DNA from: a virus
Strand: one strand, 5' to 3'
Length of the DNA: 63,081 nt
IMG/VR virus record: IMGVR_UViG_3300040810_000410
Location: 1-63,081 of that record
Positions 5,179-14,691 of the stretch are shown one piece after another; within the stretch, counting starts at the first letter, position 1; each line of letters starts with the position of its first letter. Position numbers and translations under genes: made by a program. The notes beneath the pieces were generated by a model that saw only the letters and a program-made list of their open reading frames with translations, ran no database searches and had not been told where the DNA came from.

Positions 5179-7227
5179 ATGAAGTTCTTGGATACCCTTA
5201 AAACCTTCGGGCATGATTCCCTAGGTTACCCCTCAGAGAAAACACTAAAGATGATGTATGAGTTATCCCCTAACTTAGATAAGGAAATGGAGGATGCTTT
5301 GTATGTACCTTTCAAGAGTATTAAAGCTCCCTTACATCATGAGAAGAGAGATGATGGATTATTCGTAGCCATCCCTGAGAAATACGTACCTTACCTTCAA
5401 GCTATGGTGCAGAGTCGCTATAGTAAAGCATATAGTGTAGCAGAAGCTATTACTAAATTAGAGGGACTTGGGTACAACATTAGCTCCAAAGGTCAAGTGT
5501 CTAACATTTGGAACCGAGGTGAGACTAAATTAAAACTAAAAGATAAGACCAGAAGTGCTGCTAAGGATTCCCGAGCACGTGTAGCAGAAGCTAAGAAAGA
5601 AGGGAAGGCCAATAAGAAGACAGTAACTGAGGCACGCAAGAAGCAACTTGCTGATGCACGTAAGATTGCTCAAGAGAAAAGATTAATTGCTAAGCTTAAG
5701 AAGGAAGAGGAGCTAGCGAAACGTAGGTTAGCTACAGTAGCTGCCAAGAGTGGTAAGACTGCTAAAGATGTGATGGCAGAGAAAGAGGAGACTAAGGCTG
5801 CCCAAGGTAACATTAAGCAGTCCCACGATAATCTAGAGGAAGCCAAACGTAAAGTAGAGGAAACTGGTAAGAAGGTACTGTATGCACCAACACCTAAGCA
5901 AGCTGAGTTCCATGCTGCAGATGAAGACATTGTGTTGTACGGCGGTGCTGCTGGTGGTGGTAAGTCCTATGCTATGCTTGTTGATGCACTAAGATATTGT
6001 GCTGAGGAAGACTATAGAGGCTTAATCATTCGACGTACGAGTCCTATGCTTAAAGAATTGATAGGTGTTAGTAGGTCATTGTATCCTAAGGCATTTCCTG
6101 GGGCTAAGTACAATAAAGCTGAGAATATGTGGTATTTCCCTAGTGGTGCTACGATCCAGTTTGGTTACCTAGATAAACCAGAAGACTTAGATAACTACCA
6201 AGGTTTACCGTACAGTTACATAGGATTCGATGAGATTCAACATCAAAGGTCAGACGAGGGGTTCACATACCTAATGTCTCGTCTTCGTTCTGCTAATCCT
6301 AACATCAAGTGTTACATAAGAGCCTCTGCAAACCCTGGGGGTGCACCTTGGGTTAAGGAAACATTCATTGATCCAGCAGAACCAAACACTACGTTTTACA
6401 GGAATGGTATTAGTTACCGTTTTATCCCTGCGAACCTAAGTGATAACCCTTACCTAGATACACCTCAGGAAGGGGAAGAGATGTCTCCGTACCGTAAGAT
6501 GCTTATGGCTTTACCTGAAGTTAAACGTAAGCAATTACTTGAAGGTGACTGGATGGCTGGTGAAGATAGTATGTTTGCATTCAGTCCTTTAGTTCATGTA
6601 ACAGATGAATTACCTCCGTTACACTGGGCTGTAGTGAATGGACTTGACTATGGTTATACTGACCCTGCGGCTTCCTTATGGGCAGCCATGGATCCAAATA
6701 GTAATAAGATGGTTATCTATAGTGAACTAGAGTTAATCGGAGAGGTACACGAGGAGTGGGCTAAGAAGGTCAAAGAGCACGAAGGTTACCTACCTCAAGG
6801 TGTAGACAGAGTTATTGACCATTCAGTATTTAACTCCACAGGTCACACAGGGCCTGGGGTTCGGGAGAAGATCTCTAGGTTCGGTTTGTTCCCTAAGCCT
6901 GCTGATAGGAACCGTGAGGCTGGATGGAACCAAATACATGATAGACTTATAGTTGATCCTGTGTCGGGGGAACCAAACCTCCTTGTTCATAGCTCGTGTG
7001 TTAAGCTTATCGATCAGATCTTGTCTGCCAAGCGTAACGAGAAGAAACCAGATGACATTGATGATAAACGTATTAAAACTAGAGGACGTACACATCACTG
7101 GGATTTACTCGATGTTCTCCGTTATATATGTATGGCTCGTCCTCAGAAGATGACTGTACAGGAACGTGCTATGGCTCACAAGACGGAAGCCCAAGGTTTC
7201 GCTAGGTATCGAGGCTATTTCCAATAA
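5179..7227 (+). CDS. terL: Terminase large subunit with long N-terminal extension
   Basis: ATP-driven DNA-packaging motor and nuclease. Walker A GGAAGGGKS is at residues 255-263, Walker B YIGFDEIQ near 347, and the coupling segment RASANPGGAPWVKETF follows. The C-terminal RNase H-like nuclease shows VNGLDYGYTDPAA, an acidic DHSVFN and HHWDLLDVLRY. At 682 residues it is longer than the usual 450-550 because of an extra ~240-residue N-terminus: a small folded part (to about 115) and a Lys/Glu/Ala-rich predicted coiled coil (about 120-235). AAAGGAGG fixes the start. The extension reads through with no stop, so it is a real fusion or family-specific domain. Confidence 0.93.
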   Translation: MKFLDTLKTFGHDSLGYPSEKTLKMMYELSPNLDKEMEDALYVPFKSIKAPLHHEKRDDGLFVAIPEKYVPYLQAMVQSRYSKAYSVAEAITKLEGLGYNISSKGQVSNIWNRGETKLKLKDKTRSAAKDSRARVAEAKKEGKANKKTVTEARKKQLADARKIAQEKRLIAKLKKEEELAKRRLATVAAKSGKTAKDVMAEKEETKAAQGNIKQSHDNLEEAKRKVEETGKKVLYAPTPKQAEFHAADEDIVLYGGAAGGGKSYAMLVDALRYCAEEDYRGLIIRRTSPMLKELIGVSRSLYPKAFPGAKYNKAENMWYFPSGATIQFGYLDKPEDLDNYQGLPYSYIGFDEIQHQRSDEGFTYLMSRLRSANPNIKCYIRASANPGGAPWVKETFIDPAEPNTTFYRNGISYRFIPANLSDNPYLDTPQEGEEMSPYRKMLMALPEVKRKQLLEGDWMAGEDSMFAFSPLVHVTDELPPLHWAVVNGLDYGYTDPAASLWAAMDPNSNKMVIYSELELIGEVHEEWAKKVKEHEGYLPQGVDRVIDHSVFNSTGHTGPGVREKISRFGLFPKPADRNREAGWNQIHDRLIVDPVSGEPNLLVHSSCVKLIDQILSAKRNEKKPDDIDDKRIKTRGRTHHWDLLDVLRYICMARPQKMTVQERAMAHKTEAQGFARYRGYFQ

Positions 7228-7339
7228 TCGCCCTAAGGAGGTGATTGTATCTCGCAGTCGGGGTCAACCTGCGTAATCAAAACAACATCCCTCAGCTATG
7301 CAATGTAGCACTAAGCTAATTTAATTAATAGGAGAAATC

Positions 7340-9430
7340 ATGGCTGACAATTTATTAGGTCCTTCGAAACAGAAGGAAGAGATTGAAATTATACAAGACA
7401 GTACAAAGGTAGTACCTCCAGAAGAAATGATGAAGGAACACCAAATGTCTTCACTAGCTGCTCGTATCACTCAAGCAATGACTGAAGCAGATACAGCTAG
7501 ATATACCGTTGAACAACAATGGATTAAGAACATTAAAGCATTCCGTGCACTAGATAGTACAGCATCAGGTCGTAATGGAGACGCAGGTCAATTCCGTCAA
7601 TCAGAGGAATTCAAACCTTACATCCGTACAACCACAGTTAAAACTAAAGCTGCTTACTCTCAAATCATGGAAGCATTACTACAGAACTCACGATTCCCAT
7701 TACTATTTGAACCAACACCTAAACCAGAAGGTGTACCTGAATGGGCTACTAATGACCCTAATGCTGCAGGTCCTGAGTCACAACAAGACTTTGGTATTGG
7801 TTATGAAGGCGATGGTCGTACATTAGGTGCTGGTGCTACCGAAGGTAACCTTACGTGGAAGGAAGATGATAACCTTTATGGTAACCTACAGGAAGGTCGT
7901 GATAAATCTGGTGGTCAATTCGGTCAGTTAAGCCCTGCACAACGAGCGGCTGAACAAATGACTAAGATTGTATTAGATCAGATTGAAGAATCAAATGGTT
8001 TAACAGAGTTACGTCAATCAGTATTTGAAGCATGTCTATTAGGTACTGGTATCATGAAAGGTGTATTCTCTGAAGAAAAGATTATTCATAAGTGGGAAGA
8101 AGGCCAGTACATGCCTGAGAAACGTAAGTTCCCTAAGTTATGCATGGTAAGCGATTGGGACCTTTACATTGATCCTAACGCTATGACTATTGAAGAAGCT
8201 GAATGGGTTATCGAAAGACACCGTATGACAGCTAAGCAACTGAGAGAACTTAAAGGGCGTGCTTTCTTTAGAGCTGAAGAGATCGATGAGTTAACTCGTG
8301 CTGGTCAAGGTAACTATGTACCTAAGAGCTGGGAGCATATCGTTCGTGAATCAGACACTACAGTTAACAATAGTAGACTATGGGAAGTATTTGAATACTG
8401 GGGCTACATCAGCATTCAGGAAGCTATCGAACTAGGGTTACCTCTAGATCAAGTACATAGTGATCAAGTGCATGTGAACGCTTGGATGTCAGGTGGTCGA
8501 ATCATTCGTATCATGGTGAATCCTTTGTTACCACAACGTATCCCTTACTTTGTATTCTGCTATGAAGAGAATCCTTATAGTATCTATGGTGTAGGTGTTC
8601 CTGAGACAATGGAAGACTCACAGAAGATGATTAATGGTTTCACTCGTTTAGCAGTAGATAACCTAGCGTTGTCGAGTAACTTAGTCTTCGAGGTTGATGA
8701 ATCCGTGCTTGTCGCTGGACAGGACATGGAGATATACCCAGGAAAAGTCTTTAGAAAACAAGGCGGTCAAGCTGGTGCTGGTATCAATAGTATAAAGTTC
8801 CAGAACACAGCAAATGAAAGCATGATGATGTTCCGAGAGTTTCGTCAGATAGCAGATGAATCCACAGGTATCCCTTCAGTATCACATGGTCAAACAGGTG
8901 TTACTGGTGTAGGTAGAACCTCAAGTGGTCTAAATATGATTCTGGAGAATGCGAGCCTGAACGTCAAGACTGTTATTCGAAACATAGATGACGATCTATT
9001 GAATCCTCTAGGTCAGATGTTGTTCTTCTGGAACAATCAATTTAACTACGAGAATTTACCTAAGGGTGACTACAACATTGTTGCTACAGGTATTAGATCT
9101 TACACGAAACAAGAAGTCAAAGTACAACGCTTACAAACATTACTTGGTCTTACTCAGAATCCTGCGTTGGCTCCAATGGTTAAACTTCCGTACATCATTA
9201 GAGAACTAGTGAAAGGTATGGACATGGATCCAGATGCAGTCATCAACGATATGGCTGAAGCTAAGATTTACGCTGAGATCATCGGTATGGCTGGAGGCGT
9301 AGGTGGTGGAGCCGCTCCTGTTGAAGGTAATGAAGGCCCAGCAGGTACATCAGGTAACACTAGTAACTTTGAATCCAGTGGTAATCAGGAGGGAATAAAT
9401 GGAGCAGATGCGACCAACGCAATTGCTTAG
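7340..9430 (+). CDS. Portal protein
   Basis: A 696-residue protein placed between terminase and scaffold, with the length and helical character of podovirus portals. The N-terminal third carries YIRTTTVKTKAAYSQIMEAL and a tail of Gly/Asn-rich loops; a core segment, ESTGIPSVSHGQTGVTGVGR, matches the portal tunnel-loop region of this family. Twelve copies would form the DNA-entry vertex and bind TerL and the tail adaptor. The C-terminus is low-complexity (GGVGGGAAPVEGNEGPAGTS). TAGGAGA sits before the start. A 112-base gap precedes the gene, holding only short hairpins. Confidence 0.88.
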   Translation: MADNLLGPSKQKEEIEIIQDSTKVVPPEEMMKEHQMSSLAARITQAMTEADTARYTVEQQWIKNIKAFRALDSTASGRNGDAGQFRQSEEFKPYIRTTTVKTKAAYSQIMEALLQNSRFPLLFEPTPKPEGVPEWATNDPNAAGPESQQDFGIGYEGDGRTLGAGATEGNLTWKEDDNLYGNLQEGRDKSGGQFGQLSPAQRAAEQMTKIVLDQIEESNGLTELRQSVFEACLLGTGIMKGVFSEEKIIHKWEEGQYMPEKRKFPKLCMVSDWDLYIDPNAMTIEEAEWVIERHRMTAKQLRELKGRAFFRAEEIDELTRAGQGNYVPKSWEHIVRESDTTVNNSRLWEVFEYWGYISIQEAIELGLPLDQVHSDQVHVNAWMSGGRIIRIMVNPLLPQRIPYFVFCYEENPYSIYGVGVPETMEDSQKMINGFTRLAVDNLALSSNLVFEVDESVLVAGQDMEIYPGKVFRKQGGQAGAGINSIKFQNTANESMMMFREFRQIADESTGIPSVSHGQTGVTGVGRTSSGLNMILENASLNVKTVIRNIDDDLLNPLGQMLFFWNNQFNYENLPKGDYNIVATGIRSYTKQEVKVQRLQTLLGLTQNPALAPMVKLPYIIRELVKGMDMDPDAVINDMAEAKIYAEIIGMAGGVGGGAAPVEGNEGPAGTSGNTSNFESSGNQEGINGADATNAIA

Positions 9431-9620
9431 ACCTTTGTTAACTAATCAACACTGGGACAAAATGGAAGAATACTTGGCGGGTGAAAAATCCCGTCTTGTT
9501 ATTCAACTTTGCAATTGTAAAGAAGAAGAACTTAAGTTAATCCAAGGACAAATAAAGCAAATTGATAAGCTATTAAACCTTAGGGATAACTTAAAAGCGG
9601 AAGAGAGAAGCAAACGCTAA
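9399..9620 (+). CDS. Small coiled-coil protein between portal and scaffold
   Basis: A 73-residue charged helical protein (EEYLAGEKSRLVIQLCNC, then IQGQIKQIDKLLNLRDNLKA) overlapping the 3' end of the portal gene by 32 bases in another frame. AGGAGGGAATAA precedes the ATG, so translation is likely. Position and heptad-like leucines suggest a minor assembly or capsid-associated role, but no homologue is recognised with confidence. Confidence 0.75.
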   Translation: MEQMRPTQLLRPLLTNQHWDKMEEYLAGEKSRLVIQLCNCKEEELKLIQGQIKQIDKLLNLRDNLKAEERSKR

Positions 9621-9707
9621 CCTCTCGATTTAACTATTAAACTAGAACTCTAGATAGCAAGATTCCTTTAGGATACCTCAGCTATTAGACCTAGAAGGAG
9701 AAATTTT

Positions 9708-10529
9708 ATGCCACAATCACATACACGCAGTTTACTGGGTGACCATCAGGAAAATCATAACACTCAAGAGTCTATGGTTAACCAAGGTCATAATGCAATG
9801 AATCAAGACCCCAATGCGCAAGGAGGTCCAGATACTCAAGCGTCAGTAACACCAGAGCATAACTGGGAGAAGCGTTATAAAGACTTACAATCATGGTCAT
9901 CTAAGCAATTACGCGAGAAAGACGATCGGATTAAAGTTCTAGAACAGCAAGGTGTTCCTAAGATTCAGGTGCCTAAAACACAAGAAGAGCTTGAGGCCTT
10001 CAAAGCACAGAATCCAGAGACATTCGCTGTAATCCAATCCATGGCAGCTAACTTATTCCAGCAACAAATGGGAGCGTATGATCAGAAGATCGCAGAGATG
10101 CAAGGTACGTTATCACAAACTACTGCTGAAAGAGCTATGCTACGTTTGAAAGAAGTACACCCTGACTATGAACAAATCATGAATACTGATGAGTTCCATC
10201 ACTGGGCACGTATGCAGTCAGACGAAATCCAAGGTTGGGTCTATAATAACCCTGACAATGCTGAAAAAGCAATACAAGCACTGTCTTTGTTCAAGTACAA
10301 TAGTGGTTGGGGTAAAACGGATTCACAAGAACAACCAGCGCAATCAGGTGCAGACTTAGCGGTAACAACTACTAACGCAGTCGTAGAGCCTGGGGCTGTT
10401 GATAGAAATCATCCTGCGTACCAATGGAAAGAATCGGAAATCGGTTCGTTAAAACCAGCGGAGTTTGAAAAGTGGGAAGAACATATCACACTAGCTCATC
10501 GTGAAGGTCGTATCTTGTTCGGTCAATAG
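9708..10529 (+). CDS. Scaffolding protein
   Basis: A 273-residue hydrophilic helical protein immediately before the major capsid gene. The N-terminus is Asn/Gln-rich and disordered, a central coiled coil spans about residues 52-150 (EKRYKDLQSWSSKQLREKDD onwards), and the C-terminus is charged with EKWEEHITLAHREGRI, as in scaffolds that bind coat protein. It would guide procapsid assembly and then leave. Assigned mainly from position, composition and length. Confidence 0.82.
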   Translation: MPQSHTRSLLGDHQENHNTQESMVNQGHNAMNQDPNAQGGPDTQASVTPEHNWEKRYKDLQSWSSKQLREKDDRIKVLEQQGVPKIQVPKTQEELEAFKAQNPETFAVIQSMAANLFQQQMGAYDQKIAEMQGTLSQTTAERAMLRLKEVHPDYEQIMNTDEFHHWARMQSDEIQGWVYNNPDNAEKAIQALSLFKYNSGWGKTDSQEQPAQSGADLAVTTTNAVVEPGAVDRNHPAYQWKESEIGSLKPAEFEKWEEHITLAHREGRILFGQ

Positions 10530-10560
10530 TAACTAAATAAATTAATAAACGAGGTATTTT

Positions 10561-11529
10561 ATGTCATATTTTAACGGTGCCAGTACTACTAACTTTGGTG
10601 GCAACAGCCCTACAGGTAACTTCAGTCCTACTATCTACTCACAGAAGGTTCTTAAGTTCCTACGTACAACTTCTGTAGTTGAAGCTGTAACAAACAGTGA
10701 TTACTACGGTGAGTTGGGTTCTTACGGTGATACAGTAAATATTATCTTAGAACCAACAATCACAGTTAACGCTTATACTCGTGGTGCAACAGTCACTTCA
10801 GAAGCGTTAGCGGATAACGAAATTACTCTTGAGATCTCACAAGCGAACACTTTCCAGTTCCAAGTTGATGACATCGAGAAGAAATTATCTCACGTCGAGT
10901 GGGAATCATTAGCAACTGGTTCTGCTACATACGCTGTTAAGAATGCTTATGACCGTGAGGTTCTAACGTTCATGGCTAACGGTGCTATTGCTAACCATTA
11001 CTTAGCGGACAATGCTACTGCTGATGGTACAATTGATCAAGTGGCTGACGCTGCTACAGCAATCGCTGCTCCAGTAACCTTAGGTCACGGCACGGGTGCT
11101 GAAGTTGATCCATTGAACTTACTATCGAAACTAGCGTTAGTGCTAGATGAAGCAGAGGTTCCAGAGGAAGGTCGTTACGTTATCGTATCACCACGCTTTA
11201 TGGAATTACTTGCTCGTACAGACAGTAAGTTACTTTCAACTGACTACAACCAAGGTGAAGGTGGTCTGAAGAATGGCTTGGTAATGAAAGGTAAGCTACG
11301 TGGCTTCTCTATCTACAAGACAAACAACACTCCACAGCACACTGGTGGTACAGGTGATTTAATCATCGCTGGTCATATGTCTGCGGTAGCAACGGTTCAA
11401 TCAATCGATAAGGTTGAGACAATTCGTTCTGAATCAACATTTGCTGACATCGTTCGTGGTTTACACGTGTACGGTCGTGGCATTGTACGTTCGAACTGTT
11501 TAGCAGTTGCAGCGGTACTATACGCTTAA
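10561..11529 (+). CDS. Major capsid protein
   Basis: A 322-residue protein following the scaffold, expected to have the HK97 fold. Seen: an extended N-terminus ending FSPTIYSQKVLKFLRTTSVV, a beta/E-loop-like part (YGDTVNIILEPTITVN), a long central helix (SHVEWESLATGSATYAVKNA) and a C-terminal domain ending VYGRGIVRSNCLAVAAVLYA. The gene favours a narrow set of codons, suggesting high expression, and is followed by a strong terminator. No decoration protein follows directly. Confidence 0.9.
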   Translation: MSYFNGASTTNFGGNSPTGNFSPTIYSQKVLKFLRTTSVVEAVTNSDYYGELGSYGDTVNIILEPTITVNAYTRGATVTSEALADNEITLEISQANTFQFQVDDIEKKLSHVEWESLATGSATYAVKNAYDREVLTFMANGAIANHYLADNATADGTIDQVADAATAIAAPVTLGHGTGAEVDPLNLLSKLALVLDEAEVPEEGRYVIVSPRFMELLARTDSKLLSTDYNQGEGGLKNGLVMKGKLRGFSIYKTNNTPQHTGGTGDLIIAGHMSAVATVQSIDKVETIRSESTFADIVRGLHVYGRGIVRSNCLAVAAVLYA

Positions 11530-11548
11530 TCATAACGATTAATATCCC

Positions 11549-11581
11549 AAGGGATCCGAGGTAATCTTGGGTCCCTTTTTT
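11549..11581 (+). terminator. Intrinsic terminator after the capsid gene
   Basis: Nine-pair stem AAGGGATCC / GGGTCCCTT (one T-G pair) with a run of T. It probably reduces readthrough into tail genes and raises the capsid-to-tail ratio. Confidence 0.85.
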
Positions 11582-11600
11582 ATTACCTAAGGAGCAGTGA

Positions 11601-12335
11601 ATGTACACATTTCTAGAAGTGGTCAACTTAGCTTTACGTGAAGTTAATGAGATCCCAATGACAGAACAACAACTAGCTAATGCAAGGGGTCTTCAACAGT
11701 TTGCTAAAGAAGCAACGAATAGAGCCTTCTTTGATATTAGTAATGAAAGTACTAAATGGTCTTGGCTTCAGTTAGCACGAGACACTCCTGTAGAGGAAGA
11801 GATTCGTAAGTTATCTGATGGTCAACAATGGTACGACACAGAGACTTTAACTAATGGTGTCCGTCAGGAACCTGATTGGCAGTCTTTCCTTATTACAGAC
11901 AAAGATGTAACTTCCACAGATCCTAATGTAACCTCTCAGCCAGCTACACTTGTAAGGAATTTACCTGTGATGACTTATGACCAATGGATTGCTAACTTCA
12001 GAGTTAAAGACTTTGATGGTGCTAATAAAGGTACTCCTCAGTATGTCATTAAGTATTCAGACGGTAAGTACGGCTTTACTCCTGTACCTGATGGAAACTA
12101 TTGGGTTACCTATAACGTACGTAGTTCTGCTACAAGATTTCGTTTGGGTACCGAGGTAGTTCCTATCCCTGAGGAATTCATTACGGTTCTTGTTAGTCGT
12201 ATTAAATATTACCTATGGTTATTCAGAGAGAATGACATGCAAGCTAACTTCTCCCTTGGTGAATATAGGGAAGGCTTAGTTAACATGAAGAGATCACTAT
12301 TGAGTAACAAGGAAGAACGTATGAGGGCAGTATAA
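11601..12335 (+). CDS. Tail tubular protein A-like adaptor
   Basis: A 244-residue protein after the capsid gene. The N-terminal segment FLEVVNLALREVNEIPMTEQ, followed by a helix with aromatic residues (STKWSWLQLARDTPVEEEI), and the C-terminal FITVLVSRIKYYLWLFREND resemble the gp11 (T7) / gp4-like (P22) head-to-tail adaptors. It would form a ring below the portal. The stop overlaps the next start, so translation is probably coupled. Assigned by family resemblance and position. Confidence 0.75.
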   Translation: MYTFLEVVNLALREVNEIPMTEQQLANARGLQQFAKEATNRAFFDISNESTKWSWLQLARDTPVEEEIRKLSDGQQWYDTETLTNGVRQEPDWQSFLITDKDVTSTDPNVTSQPATLVRNLPVMTYDQWIANFRVKDFDGANKGTPQYVIKYSDGKYGFTPVPDGNYWVTYNVRSSATRFRLGTEVVPIPEEFITVLVSRIKYYLWLFRENDMQANFSLGEYREGLVNMKRSLLSNKEERMRAV

Positions 12336-13942
12336 TGGCTGGTAAGATGCAACAGATATCTATCCCTTGTCGAGGTGGGTTAAACCTTAGTAGCAACAAC
12401 CATGAGCTACTAGGGAAGCCTGGGGAAGCCATTGATTTGGTTAACTTCGAGGTAAGTAAAGAGGGAGGCTACAGACGTATTAACGGTTATGAAGCCTTAA
12501 GTACAGCCGAGGTAACTGGAGCAGGTAACGTAGTCGGTGTTGTGAATTACCAAGGTTTAATTGCGTGTCGTGGAGATAACGTATATCATTCTAGTGATAA
12601 CGCAACGTGGACACAGGTTAACACAGCAGCTCGTTCAGGTAACACTCGTTACATGTTTGCTAGACATTATTATGCTTCTAAAGAATACATCTACATGACT
12701 GACGGTGTGAATGCCCCAGCAGTATTCTCTATAGATGACCAGAGTGTCTCTAGGTTTGCTGAACTAGGAGATGACTCAGGTACAGGTAATGCTTTACTTG
12801 GTGCTAAGTACTGTACCTTCTATAAAGACCAATTGATCCTAGGTGGTATGACAGATCATCCTACTAGTATCTTCTATAGTTCACTAGCGGCTACCGACTT
12901 GAATAGCCCTGAGGATGATGATAAAGAAACACCACAAGAGAACTTCAATGGTGCTACCGCAGGTTCCCTTGACTTTGGTGATATAGTCACAGGTATCAAG
13001 AGTCATCGTGAGACTCTCTATGTATTCTGTAGGACTTCTATCTTTAAAGTTGTAGGTATTGAATCAGGTCAACTACAGTCTACTCCAGTTACTAGGGATA
13101 TTGGGTGTGTTGATGGTTTCAGTATTCAAGAGATCGGTGGTGACTTGGTGTTCTTAGCACCTGATGGTTTACGTACGATTGCTAAGACTGAACGACTTGA
13201 AGATATTGAGATGGGTACCATTAGTCGTAAGATATCTCCTTTGATATCCCCTCGTGTTCGGGATGTAGAACGTTATTGGTTTGTTTCTACTGTAATCCGT
13301 GAGAAGAATCAATATAGGTTATGGTTCATAGATCCTTTGAATACTGTAGCTGCTCAACGTGGTATAACAGCAACGTTCTCCTTCATTGATGATCAACAAG
13401 GTTTCGAATGGGCTTTCAGTGAACTGGTTGGCTATGGTGTACTCTCGGTGGACAATGGTTATCACGAAGGTAAGGAAAGAATTATCCATGGTAGTCAAGA
13501 GTCAGGACACGTGTATGTACAAGAAGTAGGTAATACCTTTGCAGGTGAGTCTATTGATTACACATGTCAATTAGCCTTTAGTGACTATGGTGACATAAGT
13601 CAACGTAAGTGTGTTCACAAAGCTATACTAAGTTCTCGTGCTGAGGGTAACGTAGAAGCAGGTCTAGAGGTGAGATATGATTATAACCATAGGGATGTCT
13701 TCCAGCCAGCTGTATATCCTCTGGAACGAATGACGTTACCAGCGATCTTCGGTAAACCAGATTCAACCTTTGGTGATCCTATTGTATTCTTCGGGGCTAC
13801 TAATTTTGGTGATACAGAACTATACACGGAAGGTTCAGGTTTCGTAGTGTCCCTACGTATCCGTCCTTTGAAAACAATACAAGATGCTCCGTTTGATTTA
13901 CAGAGCTTCCAGATCGATTTAACCGCAGGAGGTAAGATCTAA
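12335..13942 (+). CDS. Tail tubular protein B / P22 gp10-like tail nozzle
   Basis: A 535-residue beta-rich protein. Its opening (ISIPCRGGLNLSSNNHELLG, then GEAIDLVNFEVSKEGGYRRI) is the typical start of the beta-propeller tail-stabilisation family (T7 gp12, P22 gp10). It would extend the short tail tube below the adaptor ring. It overlaps both neighbours at TAATG junctions, consistent with equal production of tail parts. Confidence 0.82.
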   Translation: MAGKMQQISIPCRGGLNLSSNNHELLGKPGEAIDLVNFEVSKEGGYRRINGYEALSTAEVTGAGNVVGVVNYQGLIACRGDNVYHSSDNATWTQVNTAARSGNTRYMFARHYYASKEYIYMTDGVNAPAVFSIDDQSVSRFAELGDDSGTGNALLGAKYCTFYKDQLILGGMTDHPTSIFYSSLAATDLNSPEDDDKETPQENFNGATAGSLDFGDIVTGIKSHRETLYVFCRTSIFKVVGIESGQLQSTPVTRDIGCVDGFSIQEIGGDLVFLAPDGLRTIAKTERLEDIEMGTISRKISPLISPRVRDVERYWFVSTVIREKNQYRLWFIDPLNTVAAQRGITATFSFIDDQQGFEWAFSELVGYGVLSVDNGYHEGKERIIHGSQESGHVYVQEVGNTFAGESIDYTCQLAFSDYGDISQRKCVHKAILSSRAEGNVEAGLEVRYDYNHRDVFQPAVYPLERMTLPAIFGKPDSTFGDPIVFFGATNFGDTELYTEGSGFVVSLRIRPLKTIQDAPFDLQSFQIDLTAGGKI

Positions 13943-14691
13943 TGACTGAAGTTTACATTCGTCAATCCAATTTTTCTAATGGTGATGTTATAGATGCTCC
14001 TCTGTTTAACGCAGAGTATGATCAACTAGCAGCTGTTTTCAGGGCAGCTGATGGGCATAACCATGATGGTACTGAGGGTGGTGGCGCAGCAATCCCTTTC
14101 ATTTCTGATGGAGCTGTTGATGCTACTGGTGTCTTTACCAACGTAACAGATCCCAACAACAAGGTACTAGAGTTCCGAGTGAACGGTGTGTTAGTAAGGT
14201 CTTTCTCTCAGACTGATGGAGATTCCTTGGCTGACTCACAGTTCCTTACGCATACACCAGACGGTGGTGTGCAGCAACCTCTTAATACTTACTTAGATAG
14301 TCTAGAGGTAGCCGTAGGTGATGCTGCTATTGATGTACAAAGAGCTGAGACTGCTGCTAATGAAGCACAAGCGGCTGCCATGATTGTAGGGGTTCCTATT
14401 GTAGTACAAGATGGTGATTCTTACACGATCCCTGAGGATACTGTAGTAGCTGATATTATCTCCCTAGGTAATACAACTATTAACCTACCAACTGCTTTAG
14501 GTACAGGTAGACGCTTTAGTATTCGTCAGAGCGCTACGGCTGCTGAGGGAGTTAAGTGTACTATCATGAACCCTAATTTTACTATCGTTGGTGATATACT
14601 AACATTGGCTGCAGGTGATAATCTAGAGTTATTACCTAAGGATCTAGTGGTAATGGATACAATCAACGCAACTACATTGGAGATTATATAG
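13942..14691 (+). CDS. Tail fibre-like / fibre-adaptor protein
   Basis: A 249-residue protein. The N-terminus (MTEVYIRQSNFSNGDVIDAP) and the motif GHNHDGTEGGGAAI near residues 34-48 match the tail-attachment domain of many podovirus fibres. An Ala/Glu-rich coiled coil near residues 125-150 suggests a trimer, then a beta-rich end (SYTIPEDTVVADIISLGNTT). Lies directly after the tail nozzle gene. Probably links a receptor-binding protein to the tail. Confidence 0.7.
   Translation: MTEVYIRQSNFSNGDVIDAPLFNAEYDQLAAVFRAADGHNHDGTEGGGAAIPFISDGAVDATGVFTNVTDPNNKVLEFRVNGVLVRSFSQTDGDSLADSQFLTHTPDGGVQQPLNTYLDSLEVAVGDAAIDVQRAETAANEAQAAAMIVGVPIVVQDGDSYTIPEDTVVADIISLGNTTINLPTALGTGRRFSIRQSATAAEGVKCTIMNPNFTIVGDILTLAAGDNLELLPKDLVVMDTINATTLEII

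Noticed and set aside
7228-7339. A 24-codon TTG-start ORF after AAGGAGG between terL and portal
   Set aside because: Spacing from the purine run to TTG is short and the peptide has no recognisable feature; the run may serve no gene or a leader.
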